Positions 46,835-55,936 of a stretch of 64,000 nucleotides of DNA are shown piece by piece. The position numbers and the translations under genes are program-made. The stretch lies in the NCBI RefSeq assembly GCF_000603945.1, contig NZ_AXCW01000001.1:62001-126000 (forward strand). The letters run 5' to 3'. A model generated the notes under the pieces. That model was not told the origin of the DNA. It did not search any database and worked only from the letters and a program-made list of their open reading frames with translations. This DNA comes from Actinotalea ferrariae CF5-4. GTDB lineage: Bacteria; Actinomycetota; Actinomycetes; Actinomycetales; Cellulomonadaceae. Numbering within the stretch: the first letter of the stretch is position 1; each line of letters starts with the position of its first letter.

Positions 46835-48343
46835 ATGCCCACCGACGCGCCGCTCGCGGTCCGCATGGACGGCATCACCAAGGCATTCCACGGGGTCACC
46901 GTCCTGGAGGACGTGCACCTCGATATCCGCCCGGGCGAGGTCCACGCCCTTGCCGGCGGCAACGGCGCCGGCAAGTCGACGCTCATGAAGATCCTGCAGG
47001 GCGTCTACCAGCGCGACGCGGGCGTCGTGGAGGTCTTCGGCAGGCCGCTCGACGCGACCACGATCGAAGGGGCTCGGGCGGCCGGCATCGGGATGGTGTT
47101 CCAGGAGTTCTCGCTCATCAGCACCCTCACGGTCGCGCAGAACATCTTCCTCGACGTCGAGCCCACCCGGGCGGGGCTCATCGACGACAAGGCGATGCGG
47201 TCTCGCGCCGCCGAGCTGCTCGCACGCATCGACGTCGCGATCGACCCGGCGGCCGAGGTCGGCGACCTCCCCACGGCCCAGTGGCAGCTCACGGAGATCG
47301 CCAAGGCACTCGGGCAGGACGCCCGCGTCCTGATCATGGACGAGCCGACGGCGTCGCTCGCGAAGCACGAAGTCGAGGCGCTCTTCGAGCTCGTCGGCCG
47401 GCTCAAGGAGCAGGGCATCGCGATCATCTACATCTCGCACCGGATGGACGAGGTCTACCGGATCGCCGACCGGATCACGATCCTGCGCAACGGGAAGAAC
47501 CTGATCACGGCCGGTCTCGACGAGATCACACCCCAGGAGATCGTCGCGGGCATCGCGGGCAGGGAGCTGTCCGATGCGGAGAGTCCCGCTCCCGCTCGGG
47601 GCGGCGCGACCGGACCGGTGATCCTGGACGTGGCGGACCTGCACGCCGCCGGCGTCGAGGGAGCCACGTTCCAGGTGCGTGCCGGCGAGGTGGTCGGCAT
47701 CGCCGGGCTCATGGGATCAGGGCGCACGGAGCTCGCTCGCGCGCTCTTCGGCATCAGCCGCATCACCCGTGGCACGGTCATGAAGGACGGGAGCCGGGTA
47801 CGCCTGGACTCGCCGGCCGACGCCATCAACGCCGGCATCGCGCTCATCCCCGAGGACCGCCGCCTGCAGGGGCTGGTGCTCGACCACTCCGTGCGGGAGA
47901 ACCTCACGTTGCCGCTGCTCGACGGCCTGCGCCGCCGCGGGCTCGTCGCCAAGGACATGGTGCGGGACCGGTCCGACCGGCTCATCGAGCAGTTCTCGAT
48001 CGCCGTCGCGCGTCCGGACGCACCCGCCCGGCTCCTGTCCGGCGGCAACCAGCAGAAGATCGTCATCGCCAAGTGGCTGGGCACCGAACCCGAGGTCCTG
48101 GTGATGGACGAGCCCACGGCCGGCGTCGACGTCGGCACGAAGACCGAGATCGTCCGCATCGTGCGCGAGCTCGCGCAGACCGGAAAGGGGATCATCGTGA
48201 TCTCGTCGGAGTACCCCGAGCTGATCGCCATGTGCGACCGGTTCCTCATCATGCGCAACGGGCGCGTCGTCGAGACCATCGGCGCCGAACGCGTCGCGTC
48301 GGAGGTCGAGCTCGAGCTCGCCGTGCAGGGGCTGGCGGCATGA
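46835..48343 (+). CDS. sugar ABC transporter ATP-binding protein (two ABC domains)
   Basis: A 502-residue ATPase of the RbsA/MglA type with two nucleotide-binding domains. The first has Walker A GGNGAGKST (about 44-52) and Walker B RVLIMDEPTASL. The second has GLMGSGRTELARALFG in place of Walker A, as usual in this family, plus signature LSGGNQQK and VLVMDEPTAGVD. ATG 46835 follows GAGGAGG. It overlaps the permease gene by 4 bp (ATGA). Confidence 0.95.
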   Translation: MPTDAPLAVRMDGITKAFHGVTVLEDVHLDIRPGEVHALAGGNGAGKSTLMKILQGVYQRDAGVVEVFGRPLDATTIEGARAAGIGMVFQEFSLISTLTVAQNIFLDVEPTRAGLIDDKAMRSRAAELLARIDVAIDPAAEVGDLPTAQWQLTEIAKALGQDARVLIMDEPTASLAKHEVEALFELVGRLKEQGIAIIYISHRMDEVYRIADRITILRNGKNLITAGLDEITPQEIVAGIAGRELSDAESPAPARGGATGPVILDVADLHAAGVEGATFQVRAGEVVGIAGLMGSGRTELARALFGISRITRGTVMKDGSRVRLDSPADAINAGIALIPEDRRLQGLVLDHSVRENLTLPLLDGLRRRGLVAKDMVRDRSDRLIEQFSIAVARPDAPARLLSGGNQQKIVIAKWLGTEPEVLVMDEPTAGVDVGTKTEIVRIVRELAQTGKGIIVISSEYPELIAMCDRFLIMRNGRVVETIGAERVASEVELELAVQGLAA

Positions 48344-49332
48344 GCACCACCACGACCCCCCGCCCGAAGGCCGCCGCCACCACCTCCGCGCCCGCGTGGC
48401 AGCGGGTGGCGTCCCGCCTCGACTGGCGCCGCGACATCATCTACGTCGGCTTCGTCGTCGTCTTCGTGGTCTTCGCCGTCCTGCTCGGTGACCAGGGCTT
48501 CCTCAGCACGACGAACCTGCTCAACATCCTGCGGCAGACCGCCATCATCACGATCATCGCGGTCGGGATGACGTTCGTGATCGCCTGCGCGGAGATCGAC
48601 CTCTCGGTCGGCTCGATCGCGGGGCTGACATCCATCACCGCGGCCATGGCGATCGCGGCCTTCGGGCTCGTGCCGGGCATCATCGCCGGTCTCGCGATCG
48701 GCGTCGTCGTCGGTGCTGTCAACGGCTCTCTCGTCGCCTTCCTGCGCATCCCGTCCTTCCTCGTGACGCTCGCGATGCTCGGGATAGCCGCCGGTGTCGC
48801 CCAGTGGGTCACGGCGTCGGCACCGCAGCCGATCCTCGACCGCACCTTCAACACGGTCTTCGGCAGCGGGAACATCGGCCGGCTGCCCGGCCTGGTCATC
48901 TGGAGCGGGGTCGTCGTCGCCATCGGCGCCGTCGTCCTGAAGAAGGCGAAGTTCGGCCGGCAGGTCCTCGCCACGGGGGCGAACCGGACCGCGGCGGAGT
49001 ACTCCGGCATCAACACCCGGGCGATCAAGTTCCGCGTGATGATGATCTCCGCCATGGCGGCCTCCCTCGCGGGCCTCCTCTACGCCGGCCGCCTGCAGTC
49101 CGGACGCTTCCAGTGGGGGGCCGGGGACGAGCTCTCGGCCATCGCCGCGGTCATCCTCGGCGGCACCGCCCTCGCGGGCGGCCGAGGGTCCGTGGTCGGG
49201 ACCCTCTTCGGCGCCCTGCTCATGGGCCTGATCAACAACGGTCTCATCCTCGCCGGCCTCGACTCGAGCCAGCAGCAGGTCATCCGCGGCGTGATCATCA
49301 TCCTCGCGGTGGCCCTCGCCCGGAACAAGTAG
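48340..49332 (+). CDS. sugar ABC transporter permease
   Basis: A 330-residue permease of the RbsC type with about nine helices. Signatures are GMTFVIACAEIDLSVGSIAGL (about 82-102) and GGTALAGGRGSVVGTLFGALLMGLINNGLIL near the end. The first 35 residues are Thr/Ala-rich and cytoplasmic. ATG 48340 overlaps the ATPase stop. A single permease gene implies a homodimer. The glycosidase gene begins 34 bases later. Confidence 0.94.
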   Translation: MSTTTTPRPKAAATTSAPAWQRVASRLDWRRDIIYVGFVVVFVVFAVLLGDQGFLSTTNLLNILRQTAIITIIAVGMTFVIACAEIDLSVGSIAGLTSITAAMAIAAFGLVPGIIAGLAIGVVVGAVNGSLVAFLRIPSFLVTLAMLGIAAGVAQWVTASAPQPILDRTFNTVFGSGNIGRLPGLVIWSGVVVAIGAVVLKKAKFGRQVLATGANRTAAEYSGINTRAIKFRVMMISAMAASLAGLLYAGRLQSGRFQWGAGDELSAIAAVILGGTALAGGRGSVVGTLFGALLMGLINNGLILAGLDSSQQQVIRGVIIILAVALARNK

Positions 49333-49366
49333 CACCACCACTCACCCCAGGAAGGAAGGGACTGTC

Positions 49367-51466
49367 GTGCCACACCACTCCGGCACCCACCGCCCCGTGA
49401 CGATCCAGAACGGATCCCTCGCCATCGACGGCGAGGAGGTCAGCCTCTACGGAGGCGCAGTGCACTACTGGCGCCTCGAACGCGACCGCTGGGAGGGCAT
49501 CCTCGACTCGGTCAAGCGTATGGGCTTCACCATGATCTCCATCTACATCCCGTGGGAGGCCCACGAGATCGAGAAGGGGCGCTTCGACTTCGGCGAGATC
49601 AACCCCTCCAACGACATCGACGCGTTCCTGACGCTCTGCGAGCAGAAGGGATTCAAGATCGTCGTTCGGCCGGGCCCGCAGATCAACTCCGAGCTGACCT
49701 GGTTCGGCTACCCCGAGCGGATCCTCGCCGACGAGCGTCTGCACGCGGTGAGCGCGAAGGGCTCCAAGGTGATCCTCACGCAGGTTCCCAAGCCGATCCC
49801 TGCGCTCAACTACGCCTCGGACGCCTTCTACGAGGAGACGGCCCTCTGGTACGACGCGATCTGCTCGATCCTCGCCAAGCACGCCTACCCGCACGGCGGG
49901 ATCGTCTCGGCGCAGGTCGACAATGAGATGGCGTACTTCTTCGGCGTCAACGCCTACATCGCCGACTACTCGGTCGAGTCCCTCGAGGGTTACCGGCGCT
50001 TCCTCCTCGGCAAGTACGGGGATCTCCCGGCCGTCGCGTCGGCGTACTCCCGGCAGTATGGCGAGCCCGCCGATATCGAGCCGCCGCGGCGGTTCGAGGC
50101 CACCGACAAGCTCGACATCCCCTGGTACGCGGACTGGGCGGAGTACCGCGAGCAGTACCTCGTGGACTCCATGGACCGCCTCGCCGGCATGATGCGCGAG
50201 CGTGGGCTCGGCGGGATCACCCTGTTCCACAACTACCCGCACCCCCTGGGGCCGGGTGGCGCCGCCTCGGGCTTCACGACGCCGTTCAACCTCATGCGGC
50301 TGGAGGAGAAGCTCGACTTCGTCGGCTTCGACATCTACTCGCGCAAGGAGCTTTTCTCCCACGTCAAGACGGTCGCTTCCTACGTGGTCGGCACGAGCCG
50401 CTACCCGTACATCCCGGAGTTCATCGCCGGTGTGTGGCCCTGGTACCTCAACCCCGGGGACTGGCACGACGAGGAGTTCGTCACCAAGGCAGCGCTCATG
50501 CAGGGGATCCGCGGCTTCTCCCGGTACATGCTGGTCGAGCGTGACCGGTGGCTCGACTCCCCGGTGCGACGGGACGGGCGCGAGCGCCCGGAGAAGGTCG
50601 CCATGTTCGGGAACGTCAACACGATGCTGGACCGGGGGGAGTACCACCGGTTCCGGCGGGACGCGGACGTGCTGCTGCTCGCGAACCGCGAGTACGACCG
50701 GCTCGAGGCGACGAGCGTCCTGGTCTCCTTCCCCGGTGACTTCCTCGAGACGCCCTCGGGCTTCTCCGAGTACGCGGGGCCGGTGACCGTCAGCGAGTCG
50801 ACGCTCGGCTTCGACCAGCCCGTCCAGTTGGCCAAGGGCACGTGGTTCGGGGCGTTCTCCGAGGCGCTGGCCGGCACCGGAGCAAGCACGGTCCTCTCGG
50901 ACACGGACCTGCGCCCCGAACGCTGGGCAGGCCGCAAGGTGGTCGTGCTCACGACGCTCGACTACCTCGACGAGGGCGTGCAGCGTGGCCTGGTCGACTT
51001 CGCCCGCGAGGGTGGTCACGTCGTCGTCGGTCCCAAGGTGCCCGAGCTCGACAGCGTGATGCGTCCGTGCTCGGTGCTCGCGGACGCGATCGGTGAGGCG
51101 CGGTCGGCCGACGGTGTCGTGACCGTCGATGTCGGCTCCGGCTCCATCACGGTCGTGAGCGACCTGCAGTCCGTCCCGCAGGCCGTGGCCGACGTCGTGC
51201 GCGACGCCGGCGTCCACGAGGTCACCACCAACGACCCGCGGCTGGACGTGACGATCCACTCGGACCCGCAGGACCCGAGCACGGTGCTCGTGTTCGTCGC
51301 GAACCCGTCCGCCGAGCCGATCGACGCCGAGGTGTCGATGGGCGTCGGCATCAAGGAGGTCCAGGAGGTGTGGGACGGCCGCGACGTCACCACCTCGGGC
51401 GGTTCCATCGCCGAGCCGATGGCCCCGTACTCGATCCACGTCTACCGGTGCACCGTCACCGCCTGA
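49367..51466 (+). CDS. GH35/GH42-like beta-galactosidase
   Basis: A 699-residue glycoside hydrolase without a signal peptide, so cytoplasmic. The (beta/alpha)8 domain begins YGGAVHYWRLERDRWEGIL; GFTMISIYIPWEAHE is typical of GH35. The acid/base is probably E187 in SAQVDNEM and the nucleophile E351 in IPEFIAGVWP. The C-terminal part has a glutamine-amidotransferase-like fold and a beta-sandwich. It would cut an imported oligosaccharide or glycoside. GTG 49367 follows GGAAGGAAGG. Confidence 0.85.
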   Translation: MPHHSGTHRPVTIQNGSLAIDGEEVSLYGGAVHYWRLERDRWEGILDSVKRMGFTMISIYIPWEAHEIEKGRFDFGEINPSNDIDAFLTLCEQKGFKIVVRPGPQINSELTWFGYPERILADERLHAVSAKGSKVILTQVPKPIPALNYASDAFYEETALWYDAICSILAKHAYPHGGIVSAQVDNEMAYFFGVNAYIADYSVESLEGYRRFLLGKYGDLPAVASAYSRQYGEPADIEPPRRFEATDKLDIPWYADWAEYREQYLVDSMDRLAGMMRERGLGGITLFHNYPHPLGPGGAASGFTTPFNLMRLEEKLDFVGFDIYSRKELFSHVKTVASYVVGTSRYPYIPEFIAGVWPWYLNPGDWHDEEFVTKAALMQGIRGFSRYMLVERDRWLDSPVRRDGRERPEKVAMFGNVNTMLDRGEYHRFRRDADVLLLANREYDRLEATSVLVSFPGDFLETPSGFSEYAGPVTVSESTLGFDQPVQLAKGTWFGAFSEALAGTGASTVLSDTDLRPERWAGRKVVVLTTLDYLDEGVQRGLVDFAREGGHVVVGPKVPELDSVMRPCSVLADAIGEARSADGVVTVDVGSGSITVVSDLQSVPQAVADVVRDAGVHEVTTNDPRLDVTIHSDPQDPSTVLVFVANPSAEPIDAEVSMGVGIKEVQEVWDGRDVTTSGGSIAEPMAPYSIHVYRCTVTA

Positions 51467-51479
51467 AAGGAGCACGTTC

Positions 51480-52262
51480 ATGCTGCACCAAGACGTCCTC
51501 ATGGCTGACATCGACGTCGACCAGTGGCGCAACGCCCAGTCGCTGCTGCTGCGCTCGGCCAAAGCCGCCCGCCGGCTCGTGGTCATCCACGACCAGGGAA
51601 CCGTGGTCAAGTTCCGGCACACCGCCGGTGCCGAGTGCACCGGGAAGGTCGACCGGGTCGAGGACCCGCACGCCCTGGCCAAGGAGCTGTACGAGGCGAA
51701 CAAGGACACCGTGGACTTCGTGGTCGTGATGGAGCGCGACGCCGTCGACTCCTACTTCGCGGCCGTCCAGGACTCGTGGGACATCCACGAGGACCTCGAC
51801 GTCTTCGTCCAGCGCACCTACGCGCTGATGGACCGGTACGCCGACGGCATCGTCACCCACCCCGGCCCTGCCCGGGAGGTGCTCGGGCTGCAGTGGACGA
51901 CCGGGGCGTCCCGGGACGACGTCGAGGCTGCCGCGAAGGCCCTCGTCCCCGGCGGCACGACCGTCGTGCTCGGCGTGCACGACGGCGACAGCCTCTGGGC
52001 CTCGCTCGTGCTCGACCTCGACGAGGACCACAAGGTCACGTCCATCACCACGGCGGACCCGTCGCTCGTCGACATCACCGGCAGCCGCGAAGAGGTTCTC
52101 GACCGTCTGACCGGCTGGCAGCAGTCCGCGGGGAAGACCGTCTCCCTCTCGATGGTGCTGGACCGTGCGGCGGCGGACGACTACCTGTCCGCCCCGGCGG
52201 ACCAGAAGGGCGCGGTGCTGACCTCGCTCGTGGGGAACGGCTCGGCCACCTTCCGCGCCTGA
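51480..52262 (+). CDS. conserved-looking protein of unknown function in the sugar operon
   Basis: A 260-residue acidic, soluble protein that I do not recognise. It begins 13 bases after the glycosidase stop behind GAAAGGAG, so it is part of the same transcript. It has two alpha/beta-like halves: residues 30-110 (RRLVVIHDQGTVVKF...VDFVVVMERDAVDSYF) and 130-230 (TTVVLGVHDGDSLWASLVLDLDEDHKVTSI). No catalytic motif or membrane segment is seen. The codon use is clearly coding. A role in sensing or handling the imported sugar is only a guess from position. Confidence 0.75.
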   Translation: MLHQDVLMADIDVDQWRNAQSLLLRSAKAARRLVVIHDQGTVVKFRHTAGAECTGKVDRVEDPHALAKELYEANKDTVDFVVVMERDAVDSYFAAVQDSWDIHEDLDVFVQRTYALMDRYADGIVTHPGPAREVLGLQWTTGASRDDVEAAAKALVPGGTTVVLGVHDGDSLWASLVLDLDEDHKVTSITTADPSLVDITGSREEVLDRLTGWQQSAGKTVSLSMVLDRAAADDYLSAPADQKGAVLTSLVGNGSATFRA

Positions 52263-52268
52263 ACCACC

Positions 52269-52306
52269 GGCTGTGGCCGGTCGACGTCGGTCGACCGGCC
52301 ACAGCC
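52269..52306. terminator. terminator hairpin of the sugar operon
   Basis: GGCTGTGGCCGGTCGAC at 52269-52285 pairs perfectly with 52290-52306 around a four-base loop, six bases after the last stop codon of the operon. The 17-bp GC-rich stem is a strong terminator or mRNA end even without a clear T-run. Confidence 0.8.
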
Positions 52307-52424
52307 GCGCCACGGGTCTCGATCATTGCCACCGGCCCGTCGATGCGACGTCAGCGCATGGTCAGCGCTGGGTGGTGCACGAAGGCGGAACTCCCGAGCG
52401 GCCGCCCCCAGGGGCATCGCCCGA

Positions 52425-52566
52425 TCATGCTCGGGCGCGCTGCAGCCGACGACCTCGCAGGAAGATCCTGCAACCCAGGCACACCCCACTGGTTGCGTTG
52501 ATGACGGCCAGCACGGCGGCGACGGCGGTCAAGCCGTGTCCGATGCCATCCACGCCGATACGGGCT
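52425..52566 (-). pseudogene. DUF4395 C-terminal remnant
   Basis: On the minus strand a frame reads GLTAVAAVLAVINATSGVCLGC followed by RIFLRGRRLQRARA and a stop at 52425. The hydrophobic run ending in NATSGVCLGC closely resembles the end of DUF4395 membrane proteins, which carry a CxxC near the C-terminus. The N-terminal part of the gene is missing. Confidence 0.5.
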
Positions 52567-52610
52567 CCAATACCGTCGGCGGTAGGCGGTCTGCGGTGAT
52601 CAGTGGGCTT

Positions 52611-53571
52611 CTACCACCAGTAGTTGTCCTGGGTGGTGTAGGGCTCCTCCAGTGCCGCGACCTCCTCGGCGGTGAGGTGGACGTCCAGGGCGGCGACGGC
52701 GTCGGTGAGGTGCTGCGGCTTGGTGGCGCCGACAATCGGGCAGGCGATCACCGGCTTGGCCAGTACCCACGCCAGCGCGATCTGCGCCATGGACGTCCCG
52801 CGGTGCCTGTTCGACGGCGTCGACCACGGCCTTGTCGACGTCTCGGTCGAACGCCTTGGCCACGGTGTCAGTGGAGGACCGGGCAGTCTGTGCCCCCCAC
52901 GGCCGTGCGGCGCGACCCTTGGCCAGCGGTGAGTACGGGGTCGGCCCGACGCCCTGGTCCAGGCAGAGGGGGATCATGTCCCGCTCCTCCTCGCGGCGCA
53001 GCACGTTGTACTGGTCCTCCATCGCGACGAACGGCGTCCAGCCGTTCGACCGCGCGGTGTGCTGGAGCTTGGCGAACTGCCAGGCCCACATCGACGAGGC
53101 GCCGAGGTAGCGGACCTTGCCGGCCTTCACCACGTCGTGCAGGGCCTCCATCGTCTCCTCGACCGGCACCGCCTCGTCGAACCGGTGGATGTAGTACACG
53201 TCGACGTAGTCGGTGTCGAGCCGGCGCAGGGACGCGTCGAGCTGCTCGAGGACTGCCTTCCGCGACAGGCCGCTCCCACCGGGGCCGTCGTGCATCCTCC
53301 CGTGGACCTTGGTGACCAGGACGATGTCTTCCCGGCGGGAGTAGCGTCGGATCGCCCGCCCGACGAACTCCTCGGACGTGCCGCCCTGGTAGACGTTCGC
53401 GGTATCCCAAAAGATCACGCCGAGCTCGACGGCCTGGCGGAAGAACGGGGCTGCCGCGTCCTCGTCCAGAGTCCACTCATGCATACCCAAGGCGGCCACC
53501 CCGTAGCTCATGCAGCCCAGGCCGACACGGCTGACCGTCAGCCCGGAGCGCCCCAACGTCGTGTAGTCCAT
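52611..53571 (-). pseudogene. frameshifted aldo/keto reductase
   Basis: From ATG 53571 the frame reads MDYTTLGRSGLTVSRVGLGCMSYG and continues as a normal aldo/keto reductase, with DTANVYQGGTSEEFVG (Asp/Tyr), LVTKVHG (Lys) and VYYIHRFD (His). Near 52800 (after DAVEQA) one extra C shifts the frame. The remaining 62 residues (RGTSMAQIALAWVLAKPVI...DNYWW) follow in another frame to TAG at 52611. All catalytic residues lie before the break, but the cofactor loop is lost. The otherwise intact sequence suggests a recent mutation or a sequencing error. Confidence 0.8.
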
Positions 53572-53694
53572 CGGTCGACCTCCGTGGTCCCGGCACACCG
53601 GCGCCTGGACGGTGTTCACCCCTCCGCTGCAGCGTAGGACCGTGCGACGGAACGGCGCCCACTCTTCCTCCGACACCCGCCCTCGGAATGACCG

Positions 53695-54860
53695 CTAACG
53701 CTCGCGTTCCGACCTATCGGCTCCCTGCAAGGAGCTGGACTCACGCGCCGAACGCCTGCGCACCGACTCGAAGGCGGCGAGCGCCTTGTCGTCCGCGTCG
53801 GGGAGCGTGTGCAGGTACTTCTGTGTCGTCATGATCTGGGAGTGCCCCATGCGCTCCATGACCGCATGAGGTCTGCCCCGCCGGCGAGCAACCAGGACGC
53901 GTGCGCGTGACGCAGGTCGTGGACCCGGACGTGGAAGTCGAGCCCGGACCGGTCCAGCGCCGGCAGCCAGACCTTGGTGCGGAACGTGTTCCGCGAGATC
54001 GGGTTGCCGCCGGCGGTGTCGGTGGAGGCGAACAGCAGGTCGTCGGGGCTCAGGCCCAGGCGCTTGATGCGCCGCGACAGCTCCGCGAGCAGGTCGTCGC
54101 TGACCCTCAGGGTCCGGAACTCGCCGGCCTTGGGGTAGTCCTTGACGATCATCCGCTGACCGGTGGGGGAGTGCTTGCGCGAGACCTCGACGATGGTCTG
54201 CTCGACGGAGACCGTCCGGCGCAGGAAGTCGATGTGCCGGGGCCGGAGCGCGATGAGCTCGCCCCAGCGCAGCCCGGTCTCGATGTCGGTCAGCACGAGC
54301 AGGCGGTAGCGATCGGGCAGCGCGGCGACGAGCCGGTCGAAGTCCTCGGGCGTGAGGATCCGGGTCTTCCGGGGCGGGATCTTCGGCAGCTCCGTGCCCT
54401 CGCACGGGTTGGACAGGATCACGCGGTCGCGCACCGCCCGCTTGAAGACCGAGTGCAGCATCACGTGGTACTTGGCGACCGACGTCGGCGACAGACCGGA
54501 CGCCGCGGCCGCAGTGACCCAGTCCTGCACCGTGGAGGGGAGGATGTCGGCCATCGCTCGCTGGCCGAAGAAGGGCAGGAAGTGCTTGCCGAGGTAGGAC
54601 CGGTAGCCGGCCAGGGTCGAGACCTCGACGTGCCGCGAGGGCAGCCACACCGTCTCGACGTAGTCCCGGAACGTGATCCGTCCGGAGGCCTGGTCGATCC
54701 AGCCGCCGGTCTCCACCCGTGACTCCGCGCGACGGCCGGCCCGCATCGCTGCCCGCTCGGACGTGAAGGTCCCGGCGGACCGCTGCTTGCCGCTCGGGTC
54801 GCGGTACAGGGCCGTGTACATGAAGCCTCTACCTCGAGCGCGGACGCGAACTGATGGCAT
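53695..54860 (-). pseudogene. int: tyrosine integrase (second), frameshifted before the active Tyr
   Basis: Closely related to the integrase at 31.3 kb. From ATG 54860 it runs normally through ETGLRWGEL and HDLRHAHASWLLAGGADLM (about residue 330). There one base is missing: the other integrase has DLMSVMERMG, while here the frame turns to DLMRSWSAWG and soon stops. The continuation (VMERMGHSQIMTTQKYLHTLPDAD) with the catalytic Tyr lies in another frame down to 53695. The protein as read would be inactive. It begins about 200 bases from the second att site. Confidence 0.9.
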
Positions 54861-55061
54861 CAGAACACCCCTCCGGCCGAAACCCCGCCGCCGACCCAGT
54901 GGTCGGCGTGGTCAACAAATGGTCAGCATTGCTTGCCGTACGGCGGCGAATTGCGGCGAACTGTCGCGGACAGAAAAACCAATTCTGACCTGCGGTGACG
55001 TTTCCAGCATAGGACTTCTGACGTCGTCGGACGAGCCGTGCTCAAGGCCGAGAAAGAACGG
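54861..55061. other. short gap between second integrase and att site
   Basis: About 200 bases, more A/T-rich than the surroundings, with repeated GCGGCGAA-like words. Integrase arm-binding sites are expected here; I cannot define them. Confidence 0.35.
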
Positions 55062-55108
55062 CTCATAACCCAGAGGTCGCAGGTTAAAATCCTGCCCCCG
55101 CTACTTGA
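55062..55108 (+). repeat. second att site: 3' half of initiator tRNA-Met
   Basis: CTCATAACCCAGAGG... repeats the sequence at 32647 almost exactly, with a C-to-A change in the T loop and loss of the CCA end. The two sites are in the same orientation and bound 22.4 kb. Again no 5' tRNA half is present, so the intact tRNA gene must lie elsewhere. Confidence 0.85.
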
Positions 55109-55118
55109 AGTAGCAGTT

Positions 55119-55156
55119 CAGAGGCCCTTTCGATCTTCGGATCGGGAGGGCCTCTG
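55119..55156. terminator. hairpin beside the second att site
   Basis: The same stem as at 32705 (CAGAGGCCCTTTCGATC, TTCG loop), here with two G:T-type mismatches in the right arm (GATCGGGAGGGCCTCTG). It is part of the att direct repeat. The 290 bases after it, up to the MarR gene, hold no supported gene. Confidence 0.7.
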
Positions 55157-55447
55157 GCGTTGGTGTCAACGAGGTGTCAACACCGGTTGCCTGGAAGTCG
55201 CCCGAACTGGCGCAGACATCGCCGAACACTGCCCAGTCACGTGGAGGTCCTGGGCGGTGATGGACACAGAGGTTGATCATTTGGCGGACTGGTGGTCGGC
55301 CGCCGGGGACGGCGTGGGCTCCTGTGGCGGTTGTGGACTGCCGACGAGACCGGCAGGTCGCAGAACCGGGCGTTGCCCCCGCCAGTGCTCGCTGTCGTCA
55401 ACCCGTGACCTTCGTTTTCGGCCCGTGCGATTGAGTATGGTTGGTAC

Positions 55448-55936
55448 ATGCAACTAGTTGAGTCGACGGCCGACCTTGCCTCGGTGGAGTCGATCGAGCA
55501 GGAGCTGACCTTGCTGGTGCGTCGGGCCCAGAAGGTGTACCTGCGCGGGGCCCCGGCGGCGCAGGTCGTGGAACGGGCGGCCTATGGGATTCTCGCGTGG
55601 CTCCACGACATGGGCCCGCTGCGCCCCGGCGCTCTGGCGGCCCACTTCCACCTGGATGCCTCCACGATCAGCCGCCAGGTCACCTCTCTGGAGCAGGCCG
55701 GCCTGGTCGCGCGCGAGCCCGACGCCGAGGACCGACGTGCCTGCCGGCTGCGGCTCACCGAGCACGGTCAGGAGGTGTTGACCGCGACGCGGGCGGAACG
55801 GCGCGGCGTCGTCCGCGGGCTGCTGCAGTCCTGGTCTCGCGAGGACCTGGCGAACTTCGCGTCCCTGCTGGCCGCCTTCAACGCCGGCCTCGACCACCAG
55901 CTGAGCCAGTCCACCCGAGAAGAGAGTCAGCCATGA
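55448..55936 (+). CDS. MarR-family transcriptional regulator
   Basis: A 162-residue MarR protein with a standard winged helix: LRPGALAAHFHLDASTISRQVTSLEQAGLVAREPDAEDRRACRLRLTEHG (about 56-105). It overlaps the MFS exporter by 4 bp (ATGA), so it most likely represses its own operon and responds to a drug. A TATGGT hexamer at 55436-55441 puts the transcript start at or next to the ATG, which suggests a leaderless mRNA. Confidence 0.92.
   Translation: MQLVESTADLASVESIEQELTLLVRRAQKVYLRGAPAAQVVERAAYGILAWLHDMGPLRPGALAAHFHLDASTISRQVTSLEQAGLVAREPDAEDRRACRLRLTEHGQEVLTATRAERRGVVRGLLQSWSREDLANFASLLAAFNAGLDHQLSQSTREESQP
55451..55460. promoter_or_regulatory. palindrome over the MarR start codon
   Basis: CAACTAGTTG is a perfect 10-bp palindrome directly after the ATG. 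MarR proteins bind palindromes of this kind over their own promoters; here it would cover the transcript start and block both genes. Confidence 0.5.
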
